A stretch of DNA of 64,000 nucleotides from Thalassobacillus sp. CUG 92003 (GCF_013618635.1 NZ_JABLSJ010000006.1:124001-188000), one strand, 5' to 3'. Counted from the stretch's first letter, positions 53,807-61,288 are shown. Notes: generated by a model not told the origin, from the letters alone. Numbers and translations are program-made.

Positions 53807-53870
53807 CTTATTAGTACCGGTGGTCGGGTTCGAACCGACACTCCCGAAGGAACACGATTTTGAGTCGTGC
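53807..53870. repeat. attR: 64-bp direct repeat within the intact tRNA-Leu
   Basis: Identical to 39395-39458. It includes the 3' 56 bases of the tRNA and eight bases beyond. The distance between the two copies defines an element of about 14.4 kb. Confidence 0.95.
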
Positions 53871-53896
53871 GCGTCTGCCAATTCCGCCACACCGGC
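53815..53896 (-). tRNA. tRNA-Leu (anticodon CAA)
   Basis: The minus strand starts GCCGGTGTGGCGGAATTGGC at 53896, has the anticodon loop CTCAAAA (CAA), a long variable arm typical of Leu (TTCCTTCGGGAG) and T-arm GGTTCGAACC, and ends ACCGGTA at 53815. CCA is not encoded. It is the integration target of the element to its left. Confidence 0.95.
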
Positions 53897-54073
53897 TCTG
53901 TGCCGCGCTTGAACGCGGTTAGGGGTGCGTATTACCCCGATAGGGTTCGTACGACCCGTCTGTTTCTGCGATAATCGCACCGTTATGTCATACGATTTAG
54001 TCGTTGCGCGCCTGAATCGTGCGCACCTAAACGGACAATTAATAATATAGCACGCGTGATAGATTTACGTCAA
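53897..54073 (-). promoter_or_regulatory. Promoter and six-hairpin leader before tRNA-Leu
   Basis: A promoter TTGACG (54068-54073), 18-base spacer, TATATT (54044-54049) points toward tRNA-Leu and overlaps the stop of the gene at 54065. Between it and the tRNA lie six short hairpins: 54005-54025, 53992-54004, 53967-53979, 53943-53957, 53922-53938 and 53903-53918, each with a 4-5-bp stem. A leader of about 140 bases would be transcribed with the tRNA or as its own RNA. Confidence 0.5.
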
Positions 54074-54868
54074 GCCTTCGAGCCAATCGTACGTAATTAA
54101 TTTCGCCTCGCCTTTTTCCTCCGCGTCCGTCCAGGCGTTTCTCCGCGCAACTTCCGCCGCCGCTTTTTCGAAAGCAACGTACAGGTACCGTTCAATGTTC
54201 CGGATTAATCCGCGCTTTGCCTTGAACATGACCGCGTTGAACGCCTCGACGTATGGCGCGGAGTCGTTTTCGATTAGCGTTGATGGCGCGACCTTGCGTT
54301 TTGCTTTAAGGAGAAGGCCGTAATATTTATATAATACGTCGGAGTTCACGAAGGGTGACATCGCCTTATAGACCGCGGAAGGCAACGCCGACCGCAACGC
54401 ATTGTTAGGAACGCGCGGAGTATCTTTGTTTATAGTATGTTTTAATAGCTTAATAGAATCCGATGGTTCGTTTTCGTTTCGTCCGTCTTCCGCTTTACTC
54501 TCCGTAAGCTTTTCGCCATCTGCCCGAGTGGACACGCTCGACTGGTCACTTGGAAGAATCACGATTATATTAGCGCCTTTTCCTCCGTTAACTTTCCGTA
54601 CAGTTGCGTGCTTTTTTACGATGCCTAACCGTTCGAGCTTCGTAAGTACGCGCCGAGCAGTCTTAACGGACTTTCCGATGGCTTTCCCGATAGAGTCCGC
54701 TTTGAGGTGCGCGGCGCCTGCGTATTTAACGGCGTATCTTGCGATGAGTTTAAGCGTCGTGCGATCCGTTTCGTTGAGGTCGTATGTATGATTACGGATA
54801 TGTTCGTAGATTGCCCGGTTGAGCTGCGCGGTATTTTCGAACGTGCTGAATTCGTTAAGATAGTGCAT
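54065..54868 (-). CDS. Winged-helix DNA-binding protein of the prophage
   Basis: A 267-residue protein with a winged HTH (about 50-110: ADSIGKAIGKSVKTARRVLTKLERLGIVKK), a polar linker and a helical C-terminus (SPFVNSDVLYKYYGLLLKAK; NIERYLYVAFEKAAAE). Proteins of this plan occur in Bacillus temperate phages and plasmids and are thought to act in replication or its control. It is divergent from the XRE gene across an operator-rich region. Confidence 0.65.
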   Translation of the reverse strand: MHYLNEFSTFENTAQLNRAIYEHIRNHTYDLNETDRTTLKLIARYAVKYAGAAHLKADSIGKAIGKSVKTARRVLTKLERLGIVKKHATVRKVNGGKGANIIVILPSDQSSVSTRADGEKLTESKAEDGRNENEPSDSIKLLKHTINKDTPRVPNNALRSALPSAVYKAMSPFVNSDVLYKYYGLLLKAKRKVAPSTLIENDSAPYVEAFNAVMFKAKRGLIRNIERYLYVAFEKAAAEVARRNAWTDAEEKGEAKLITYDWLEGLT

Positions 54869-54897
54869 AGTTTTCGCTCCCTTTTCGCAATTCTCGC

Positions 54898-55016
54898 TAT
54901 TACGTAAATTCGAAATTGCGTAATCTATACTACGAGTTTAAATTACGAAATTACGTAAGTCAATGAAAAACTTTACGCGATTACGAAATTTTAGTATAAT
55001 CTACGTAAGATAAGAA
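54898..55016. promoter_or_regulatory. Prophage switch region with repeated ATTACG(T/A)AA operators
   Basis: Copies of ATTACGTAA or close variants occur near 54899, 54915 (ATTGCGTAAT), 54941, 54950, 54979 and 55012. The plus-strand promoter TTTACG (54972-54977), 17-base spacer, TATAAT (54995-55000) lies among them and drives the XRE gene. The arrangement, divergent regulators around repeated palindromes, is that of a lysis-lysogeny switch or replication control. Confidence 0.6.
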
Positions 55017-55034
55017 TATAGGGAGGCGTTATAA

Positions 55035-55244
55035 ATGAGGCTATATTTAAAGGTGGATAAAGTTTTAAAAGCGAGGGGTATGACGCAAAAAGAATTGGCC
55101 GACCGAACAGGTGTCCGATCAGCCGCAATTAACGAAATGTGTTCGAACTATCGCACGGCCATTAACCGTGATTACGTCGGAAAGATTGCGGAGGCTTTGC
55201 AAATTACGGATGTCTCGGAGTTATTGGAGTTCCGTGAAGATTAA
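55035..55244 (+). CDS. XRE-family HTH regulator of the prophage
   Basis: A 69-residue protein with a full HTH (KARGMTQKELADRTGVRSAA, then INEMCSNYR). GGGAGG lies seven bases before the ATG. It is the only plus-strand gene in this prophage part and overlaps the end of the next gene by four bases. It probably binds the operators at 54898-55016. Confidence 0.85.
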   Translation: MRLYLKVDKVLKARGMTQKELADRTGVRSAAINEMCSNYRTAINRDYVGKIAEALQITDVSELLEFRED

Positions 55245-55684
55245 ATCGCCTGCCCGACGCCGGCAAGTAAATCGATGAATAGAGGCGACATTTGTACGAG
55301 GACGTATCCGATGCCCGCCTTCATCAATAAACCGTAACCTTTGTCGTTCAGTCCGATCATGACTAACAACGCGCCACCCGTCACCATGACGCCGGCAATC
55401 GGAAGCGACAACGCAATCATGACGTCAATGATCGGATCAAACGCGTTCGTTATCTGCGTACGGATTGCGTCACCGACCGCGTTCGCTTGGATTACGTCGG
55501 GGCTTCCCGAAACCTCCGCGAATGACCGAGAAGGCAACGCCAGCGCAACCGGTGTTAGTACGCCTAGTTTTGCGGCTTTTTTGACGCGGGAATTAACGTT
55601 TTTGTTCGCTTTCGGAGCCGTAACCCCTCCGCTCATGAAATCCTTGAAATCGACCGTTTTCGTGCGGTTAAATAGTGCGCCCAT
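55241..55684 (-). CDS. TrbC/VirB2-like membrane protein
   Basis: A 147-residue protein with a basic start, a signal-like segment (about 38-55, ending SFA) and two hydrophobic helices (about 88-110 and 118-142). The two-helix plan recalls conjugative pilin subunits. It follows FtsK and Replic_Relax in one operon, so it may belong to a DNA-transfer module kept by this phage group. Confidence 0.6.
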   Translation of the reverse strand: MGALFNRTKTVDFKDFMSGGVTAPKANKNVNSRVKKAAKLGVLTPVALALPSRSFAEVSGSPDVIQANAVGDAIRTQITNAFDPIIDVMIALSLPIAGVMVTGGALLVMIGLNDKGYGLLMKAGIGYVLVQMSPLFIDLLAGVGQAI

Positions 55685-55699
55685 AGTTCCGCGCCTCCT

Positions 55700-56284
55700 T
55701 CATAATATTTCGTTCAGCGTGTAAACCTGACCGGGAAGTCCGTTCATTAACCGGTTGAGTGTCGCTCGCCTACTTTCCAATTCCGTCACCCATATGAGAA
55801 AGAACGGCTCTTGTGAGTTCCGCAACATTTTCGCGTACTTCTCGATTTTCCGGCTGTTCGTCGCCATCGGCTGAGATACGTCGACTTCTACGAATACCTT
55901 CGCGTCCTTATACTTGAACATGGCGTCAGCTACGATCGACTCCTTTCCGATAACCATTTTAACTTCGTTTTCCCAGGACTTCGGGCGTTTCCAGTAAATA
56001 TAAAGCTGATTACGGATAAGGAAGTGCTGAACGTTCGGCGTTTTCTTGCGCGTAGTCGTGCACTGTACACGTTCCCTTCCGGCTTTGTTGAGCGTATAAA
56101 CCTTCTCCCACCCGTTTCGAAACGAGTTTAAATACGCTGACATATCGTTTAAAATTCGGTTGGCGTTTCGGTCACCTTTTAGCCGGTGCATCGTTTGAAT
56201 TTGTGACCGCGTAAGATAATCATACCTTTTCAACGATAAGAGGATGTTTTCGATCCTCTGTTCTTTCGCTGCGCTTTTGTTCAA
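55700..56284 (-). CDS. Replication-relaxation family protein
   Basis: A 194-residue protein of the Replic_Relax type: N-terminal winged helix (LKRYDYLTRSQIQTMHRLKG) and a C-terminal nuclease-like fold with VDVSQPMATNSRKIEKYAKM. TTG start after AAAGGAGG, 65 bases inside the end of the FtsK gene. Together with FtsK it is a mark of the Bacillus gamma/W-beta-like phages and of some plasmids. Confidence 0.8.
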   Translation of the reverse strand: MNKSAAKEQRIENILLSLKRYDYLTRSQIQTMHRLKGDRNANRILNDMSAYLNSFRNGWEKVYTLNKAGRERVQCTTTRKKTPNVQHFLIRNQLYIYWKRPKSWENEVKMVIGKESIVADAMFKYKDAKVFVEVDVSQPMATNSRKIEKYAKMLRNSQEPFFLIWVTELESRRATLNRLMNGLPGQVYTLNEIL

Positions 56285-57500
56285 ACCGGTCGCCTCCTTT
56301 TGCCTTTACGTTGATGTGCGGTTTAACTTGGCGCTCGACTTCCTTATTCGTAATATATGGAGTTTGGATAATTACATTTTTCACGCGTCGATAAATCGCC
56401 CGCCCTTCGATTTCCGGCAAATCTTCCGCGCCACCTTCGTCAAGCACCGCCCGGCTCGCCGCGTTCGTCTCGAGTACGAAACAAACGCGTCCTCCGATGT
56501 TTTGGCGTACCTGCGAGGGTAGCGTTTCATTCGTCGGGTACTGGGTTGCGTAGATTAAACGTACTCCCGCACCCCTGCCTTGTCGGGATAAATCCGTAAT
56601 GATTTCCATAGCTTCGTCGTTGTCGGAGAGATCGGCCGCCTCGTCGATGATTACGAAATGGCGGTCGGGAATACCCGCCTCTATAACGTCCTCATGTCCG
56701 TTCTGAACGAGTTTGCGGAGTACGGAGGACATACGTCGCTGAATCGCTTTTAATTCGTCTAACGCCTCCTCAGGCCCCGTTGCGTATCCGGAAACTTGCG
56801 TCATGTTCCGGAACCGCTGAAACGCCGTTCCGCCTTTTAAGTCGATTAACGTAAAGCTGACGTCGGTCGGCTTTTGGCGTACGAGGGACGTAATCAGCAG
56901 CTTCAAAAATTGCGACTTGCCGAAGCCGGTCGCGCCAGCTACGATCATGTGCGGCCTCTTCTCAAAGTTGTGGTAAACGTCCGAACTCCTCGACTTGCCG
57001 ACAATCACCCGCCAACCTTTCGTTAAATAAGCGTCACTCCACGGCAGGTTATCCGTCAAAGGTTCGTCGTAAACTTTAATACATAGCATACCGTCGAAGG
57101 TAACGTCGATCTCCTTCCGCTTGGTGCGTTGTTCCGTGATTATCTTGCGTATTTGTTCGAGAGCCGGCCGAAGCCCTTCTGCCCACTCGACGGTTAAGAA
57201 ATCACGCGGATCAAATTCGAAATACTTACCACGTACGTTCAAGCCGTCCTCGATGACCGCTTTATTTTCGATGATTTTTCGTGAAGATACGCCGAGTGGA
57301 AGCTGAACGACGTACTCTACGCCACCTTCGATTTTTCGTTTGCGGTGAATACGGGCGTTTGCATCGCGTACATTCCATCCGGCGTTTGCGAAAATCCGCT
57401 GAATCTTTTCGCCTTCGTTCGTTGCTCCTCCGTTTGTTTTCAGATAAGAATAACCGGCTACTCCCGCCATTAAAACAGTCGTTCCGATTTCTACGAACAT
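56220..57500 (-). CDS. FtsK/SpoIIIE-type DNA translocase
   Basis: A 426-residue ATPase with one N-terminal hydrophobic helix (about 5-20). Walker A is GATGFGKS (189-196), Walker B HFVIIDEAADL (about 281-291). It lacks the gamma DNA-reading domain of chromosomal FtsK. Relatives in phages and plasmids drive DNA through membranes or act in replication. First gene of an operon with Replic_Relax and the TrbC-like protein. Confidence 0.9.
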   Translation of the reverse strand: MFVEIGTTVLMAGVAGYSYLKTNGGATNEGEKIQRIFANAGWNVRDANARIHRKRKIEGGVEYVVQLPLGVSSRKIIENKAVIEDGLNVRGKYFEFDPRDFLTVEWAEGLRPALEQIRKIITEQRTKRKEIDVTFDGMLCIKVYDEPLTDNLPWSDAYLTKGWRVIVGKSRSSDVYHNFEKRPHMIVAGATGFGKSQFLKLLITSLVRQKPTDVSFTLIDLKGGTAFQRFRNMTQVSGYATGPEEALDELKAIQRRMSSVLRKLVQNGHEDVIEAGIPDRHFVIIDEAADLSDNDEAMEIITDLSRQGRGAGVRLIYATQYPTNETLPSQVRQNIGGRVCFVLETNAASRAVLDEGGAEDLPEIEGRAIYRRVKNVIIQTPYITNKEVERQVKPHINVKAKGGDRFEQKRSERTEDRKHPLIVEKV

Positions 57501-57548
57501 CGCGCCACCTCCTTAGGTATTTACAACGTAAATAGTTCACCGGGAAAA

Positions 57549-57640
57549 GAACGTTCCGAATTGGGCGTTATCCGCACAGTTAGGGGATTAGGAACATTCC
57601 GGCTAAAATTCTGCTGCGGCATTTACTTAAGAATATTCCG
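57549..57640. promoter_or_regulatory. Three operator-like sites upstream of the ftsK operon
   Basis: GAACGTTCCG (57549-57558), GAACATTCCG (57592-57601) and GAATATTCCG (57631-57640) stand in the same orientation with steps of 43 and 39 bases. All fall in the 246-bp gap before the FtsK gene, which otherwise holds no gene. Confidence 0.45.
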
Positions 57641-57719
57641 CAATTTCGTAATTTATGCGAAAAAATTCGTATTCTCGGAAGGATGGGCGGAAGTAGTTAA
57701 AGAAGACAAAAAAAATAAG

Positions 57720-57741
57720 CGACCCTCCGAAGAGAGCCGCC
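57720..57741 (-). terminator. Terminator of the lipoprotein gene
   Basis: GCGACCCTC (57720-57728) pairs with GAGAGCCGC (57733-57741) with wobbles on the minus strand, followed by TTATTTTTTTTG. Confidence 0.8.
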
Positions 57742-57747
57742 GTAAAA

Positions 57748-58401
57748 TTATTCTCCTGATAAATCCAATTCGATTTCGTAATCTTTTCTTTTATCCATTT
57801 CCATATTATCTTCGGCGCCTTTACGTGCATCCCACGACATTTTAATCCATTCGATCTCCTTAGCCTTTCCGCGTTCAAGATACCAAATGATCGCGCCCTC
57901 TTTGATTACGCCTTTATCGATTTCTCCGCCGATGTTGTCGGACATAAACATGTCGGGCATATCGATTTGCTCGCCTGTTGACGTAACTAGCGTAGCTTGA
58001 TCGGGATATGTCGTAAATTTACCTTCCGTTGTGTTCTCGAGTTTAAACTTTACGCCTACTGCCGATTCCTCTGCGGTTTCGTCCTCCATTGTCGGAGCCT
58101 TTTCCGTAACTACAACTTTTTGTATTTCCGATTTAAGTCCGTTAAAATCGTCGCTCCAAGTTACGTCATCATAGTACGTCCATAGATCGTTTTTCTCGCC
58201 CTCTTTTGCCGCCTCTGTTTCCGCAGCTTCCGTTTCGGACTCAGACTCGGAGGCAGTCGCTTCGTCGTCTACTTTAGCTTCCGCTTTGTTGTCGTCGTTC
58301 TCCTCTAATTCCTCTTTGGCCGCGTCTTCCCCGCAAGCACTTAACGAAACTGCTCCAACTAAAAGCGCCGTCAACATCCAGTTTTTCTTCTTCCTTAACA
58401 T
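57748..58401 (-). CDS. Prophage-encoded lipoprotein
   Basis: A 217-residue protein with lipobox LSAC (Cys23), an acidic Glu/Ser/Ala-rich linker (25-75) and a beta-rich domain (about 85-215) resembling DUF4352/telokin-like folds. Surface lipoproteins in temperate phages often act in superinfection exclusion or change the host surface; this is inference. Confidence 0.7.
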   Translation of the reverse strand: MLRKKKNWMLTALLVGAVSLSACGEDAAKEELEENDDNKAEAKVDDEATASESESETEAAETEAAKEGEKNDLWTYYDDVTWSDDFNGLKSEIQKVVVTEKAPTMEDETAEESAVGVKFKLENTTEGKFTTYPDQATLVTSTGEQIDMPDMFMSDNIGGEIDKGVIKEGAIIWYLERGKAKEIEWIKMSWDARKGAEDNMEMDKRKDYEIELDLSGE

Positions 58402-58433
58402 TTAATCTCTCCCTTTCTTCTTGCGTATATTGG

Positions 58434-59054
58434 TTATTCAGAATACACCGTAAAATATTCGTGCTCGAAGTAATCCCTCGCTGTACTCGTAAATTCCTCG
58501 TTAGAAACGCTGCCTAACCCGCCGATATCTTCATACGCTTCCTTCGATATCTCAGAACTTACCGCCACATCTACGCGTTCTTCAATATCGAAAACACCGT
58601 TCCATTCGACCGTTGCATTTTCAACCGCATAATTTTCGTACGTTTCCGTGAAGATTTGCTTAGCTCCGCTCAATAATTCGTCTACGCGATCGGACGTTGA
58701 GTCGCTGCTTGACGTACCTTCCATGAGTTTATACGTAACTTTTCCGTTTTCAACCGTAATGTCCATGATCGTTTCGCGGTTATTACGTCCCTCCGCCTGG
58801 ACTTCATTAACGATAAACTCCGCCATTTCCGATTCGATTACGCTAGGATCGGAGGTTAGTTCGGCTTCCTTCTGCTCCGTCGACTCCTCCGTACTTCCGT
58901 CCGCTGAGCTTCCCGTACTCTCCGTCGTTGTAACCTCCGCTTTAGCTTCGTTATTTCCGTTCGCGCTATCCTCGCCTTCTCCGTCTGTAACCGTTGCAAG
59001 CGTAAGTCCTCCGGCAATTACGACCGCGCCAATTCCCGCTAACCATCGCTTCAT
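58434..59054 (-). CDS. Exported acidic protein of the prophage, unknown
   Basis: A 206-residue protein with an N-terminal membrane segment (about 4-22), a Ser/Thr/Glu-rich linker (25-70) and a globular domain of mixed structure (VTYKLMEG ... ENATVEWNGVFDIEERVDV). No lipobox Cys. It forms a pair with the lipoprotein gene downstream. Unknown function. Confidence 0.65.
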   Translation of the reverse strand: MKRWLAGIGAVVIAGGLTLATVTDGEGEDSANGNNEAKAEVTTTESTGSSADGSTEESTEQKEAELTSDPSVIESEMAEFIVNEVQAEGRNNRETIMDITVENGKVTYKLMEGTSSSDSTSDRVDELLSGAKQIFTETYENYAVENATVEWNGVFDIEERVDVAVSSEISKEAYEDIGGLGSVSNEEFTSTARDYFEHEYFTVYSE

Positions 59055-59144
59055 GTTTTCGTCATCCTTTCGCTTTTTATAGTATGTACGATTAAGTATA
59101 GTCTAAGTTTCACGAAATTACAACTTAATTACAAAAAAAAGATT

Positions 59145-59168
59145 GGCGACCCGTTGTTAAGGATCGCC
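59145..59168 (-). terminator. Terminator of the 36-residue membrane peptide gene
   Basis: GGCGACCC (59145-59152) pairs with GGATCGCC (59161-59168), followed by eight T on the minus strand. The stop codon lies in the loop. Confidence 0.85.
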
Positions 59169-59267
59169 TTTAAGAACTAACAAAACCTGAATGAATGACG
59201 CTACGATAATGAGTGGGAGTAGAATCAAGAAAACATAAAGAAAAGAGATGAAATCCCCGCCTTCCAT
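59157..59267 (-). CDS. 36-residue hydrophobic peptide in its own unit (type I toxin-like)
   Basis: Encodes MEGGDFISFLYVFLILLPLI and 16 further residues ending LKGDP: one membrane helix and a charged end. The promoter TTTACA (59309-59314), 17-base spacer, TAATAT (59286-59291) lies 19 bases before the ATG, and the stop lies in the terminator loop. There is hardly a ribosome site. Short leader, one helix and tight terminator are typical for small toxins controlled by antisense RNA in Bacillus prophages. No antisense promoter is proven. Confidence 0.55.
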   Translation of the reverse strand: MEGGDFISFLYVFLILLPLIIVASFIQVLLVLKGDP

Positions 59268-59346
59268 GTTTTTCTTGTTACAACCATATTACAATATTTC
59301 CTTTTTTATGTAAATACCGAGGATGAAATTCCCCGGTAAAATTTTC

Positions 59347-60429
59347 TTATTTATCCTTTAAAGCTTGTTTATAAGCGTTTAACGCAAACGTGACAGCTTC
59401 TGCTCTTGTGACGTGGTTATCAGGTCTGAATGTGCCGTCTGGATAACCTTCTGTAATGCCTAAGTCTTTAGCTTCTGTAATCTGCTTTTGGAGGTTACTC
59501 TCCTTTTCTACATCTCTGAATCCGGTATTCGCCATATTATAATCCCCCTCGTCTTTTTTGTCCGCAAGCTCCACGAATTTTTCATGCGCCGTAATGCAAT
59601 GAACCTCGCCCGAAACGCCGCGTACCTTGTACATCTTCTTACCGTCTACCTCTAATAAGCCGAGCACTTCCGCAAAGCCTTCGGTTGCTGCGCCGACTTT
59701 GAACGCGTCATCCCACGTAGCTTTCGAGTAGAAGTCAACGCCTTTTTTTCCGTTGTAAATCACGTTCAACCGTTTACCTTCGTATCTCTTCGCGCCTCTT
59801 AACCGCTTAACTTCCGCCGGTTTATCGCCTTTGTACTCCACGCCGAGGTACGAAAGGATCGCCTTCGCGTCTGCCTCCGCGCATTTCTGCCGGTATTCCT
59901 TCGAGTTTTTTCCGAAGATATTCTCGAAGTCGCGGGCGTTCGTCATAAATCCGTGCTCGATTAGAATCGCCGTCATGGCCGTTTCCCGCAACATATGGAA
60001 GTTCGTCCAGCTTCCTTCCTGCGAGTAATGCCGACCGCTTCCGTGGAGTGCGATTCCTTTCGCTTTAAATTCGCGAACGACTGCATCCGCGAGTTTATTC
60101 GATCCGCTATAACCTTTCCACGCGAATACGCACGCGCCACTTGCCGATGGATCCCCCGCGTTAGCGTGAATAGATACGAGTAAATCAACGTTCTTCCTGT
60201 TCGCTAAATTCGTCCGGTGGTCGAGTCCAACATCGCGCTTATATGGCGGTTGAGTTACGAGGACTTTTACGTTATGCTCCTCGAGAATTTTCCGTACTTT
60301 CTCGCCGACGTCCGCGTTAAAGTGGTGCTCCTCGTAATTTTTTCCGGCACGCCGAACGCCTTTACTATCGTGGTCATTGAACGTATTCTCTCCGTGTCCG
60401 TAATCTAATGCGACGTATGCTTTCGCCAT
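59347..60429 (-). CDS. N-acetylmuramoyl-L-alanine amidase endolysin with SLH domain
   Basis: A 360-residue Amidase_3 enzyme: ALDYGHGEN with the first Zn-binding His, DLLVSIHANAGDPSASG, and ILIEHGFMTNARDFENI with the catalytic Glu (to about residue 195). A linker domain (205-290) is followed by one SLH domain (about 300-360: TGFRDVEKES ... GYPDGTFRPDNHVTRAEAV). SLH binds pyruvylated cell-wall polymer. The 3' end coding for the SLH part has more host-like codon use than the rest, which suggests a later join. Holin and XhlA-like genes lie upstream. Confidence 0.92.
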   Translation of the reverse strand: MAKAYVALDYGHGENTFNDHDSKGVRRAGKNYEEHHFNADVGEKVRKILEEHNVKVLVTQPPYKRDVGLDHRTNLANRKNVDLLVSIHANAGDPSASGACVFAWKGYSGSNKLADAVVREFKAKGIALHGSGRHYSQEGSWTNFHMLRETAMTAILIEHGFMTNARDFENIFGKNSKEYRQKCAEADAKAILSYLGVEYKGDKPAEVKRLRGAKRYEGKRLNVIYNGKKGVDFYSKATWDDAFKVGAATEGFAEVLGLLEVDGKKMYKVRGVSGEVHCITAHEKFVELADKKDEGDYNMANTGFRDVEKESNLQKQITEAKDLGITEGYPDGTFRPDNHVTRAEAVTFALNAYKQALKDK

Positions 60430-60430
60430 A

Positions 60431-60664
60431 TTATTCGCCTCCGTTCGGATTCTCCGCTTGCTTCCGTCGAGCCTCCGGTTTCAACCCTTCGCCGTTTGAC
60501 GGATTAATTATGACGCCTGCCGCGATGAGTACGGCAAAAGCTGCGTCGACGTACGTTTGGTACTGTTCCGGCGCGACTAATCCTGCGTCGTTTAAAATTA
60601 AACCGATTAAACTCGCCAAAGCCGTCCATAGCCCGTAGTTCTTAAACCTTTTTGGAATACGCAT
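60431..60664 (-). CDS. Phage holin
   Basis: A 77-residue holin with two hydrophobic helices (about 12-26 and 40-54) and a charged end. The RIPKRFKNYGLW ... INPSNGEG pattern is that of the phage_holin_1 group. It opens the membrane for the endolysin, whose gene starts one base downstream. Confidence 0.88.
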   Translation of the reverse strand: MRIPKRFKNYGLWTALASLIGLILNDAGLVAPEQYQTYVDAAFAVLIAAGVIINPSNGEGLKPEARRKQAENPNGGE

Positions 60665-60754
60665 AATAAAATCGTCTCCTTTTCGTTATAATTTCGCAAA
60701 ACCCGTCCAATTACCTATTGAATCCCCGTGATATTCCGTATATGCTTATCACAT

Positions 60755-60814
60755 GGGACGTCACTTCCGTTCTCCTGCCGTAGCCATACGTGGGAGGGAC
60801 GGTCGTGACGTCCC
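60755..60814. other. Long hairpin between the XhlA-like gene and the holin gene
   Basis: GGGACGTCAC (60755-60764) pairs perfectly with GTGACGTCCC (60805-60814); an inner CCGTTCTCC/GGGAGGGACGG pairing extends it. There is no T run on either side. It begins at the stop of the XhlA-like gene. It may separate or time lysis transcripts. Confidence 0.5.
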
Positions 60815-61107
60815 TAATTAAATAAAATCATCATCGCCGATCCCGCTATTGCCGCAGCTACCGCAAAAATCCCTCCAATAAACGCAATCCACATCGCCTT
60901 CTTTTCGCTTCTGTCCGTATCCCACTTCTTGTCGTTGTTATCCAACCTACGCTCAACGTCGTCGATTCGATGCGAGTTTCCGCGTCCGAGTTCGAGAGAC
61001 TGTTTCGCCGTCTCTTTTAACTCGCCCTGATCGTCTAACTTCGTCTCTAAACGCGCAAGCCGGTCGAGTATTTCGAGCAAGTAGGCGTCACGCTCCTTAT
61101 CATCCAT
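60814..61107 (-). CDS. XhlA-like haemolysin/holin-associated protein
   Basis: A 97-residue protein with an amphipathic coiled coil (LLEILDRLARLETKL; RIDDVERRLDNNDKKW) and a C-terminal membrane helix (about 73-94). AGAAGGAGG lies nine bases before the ATG at 61105-61107; the longer frame lacks a site. XhlA-type proteins assist holin-endolysin lysis. The start overlaps the previous gene by eight bases. Confidence 0.85.
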   Translation of the reverse strand: MDDKERDAYLLEILDRLARLETKLDDQGELKETAKQSLELGRGNSHRIDDVERRLDNNDKKWDTDRSEKKAMWIAFIGGIFAVAAAIAGSAMMILFN

Positions 61108-61288
61108 CACCGTTAGCCTCCTTCTGAGGATGAACGCGCTTAACGTCAATCCTGGCGAATATTTCTCCGCCGAGTTCGACGACATGTACCGTACTATCGT
61201 TCAATAACTCCGCAAATGCTTTCGGGTTGAAATCGTCGACCGTTACATACGTTTCTTCTCCGCTATGTGTTACGACTCGTAATTCCAT
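61100..61288 (-). CDS. Small phage protein, unknown
   Basis: A 62-residue soluble protein with beta structure (MELRVVTHSGEETYVTVDDF; VHVVELGGEIFARI). It lies between the tail gene and the lysis genes, as many small structural or regulatory phage genes do. Confidence 0.6.
   Translation of the reverse strand: MELRVVTHSGEETYVTVDDFNPKAFAELLNDSTVHVVELGGEIFARIDVKRVHPQKEANGDG

Noticed and set aside
53635-53892. Minus-strand frame across tRNA-Leu and the att site
   Set aside because: It runs through a tRNA and a terminator and has no ribosome site.
53920-53985. A second tRNA gene in the hairpin leader
   Set aside because: GGTGCG and CGCACC ends could pair, but no cloverleaf forms: there is no T33 in the possible anticodon loop and no T-arm consensus.
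57262-57878. Overlapping frames opposite the FtsK and lipoprotein genes
   Set aside because: They are antisense shadows of well-supported genes in CG-rich sequence and have no ribosome sites.
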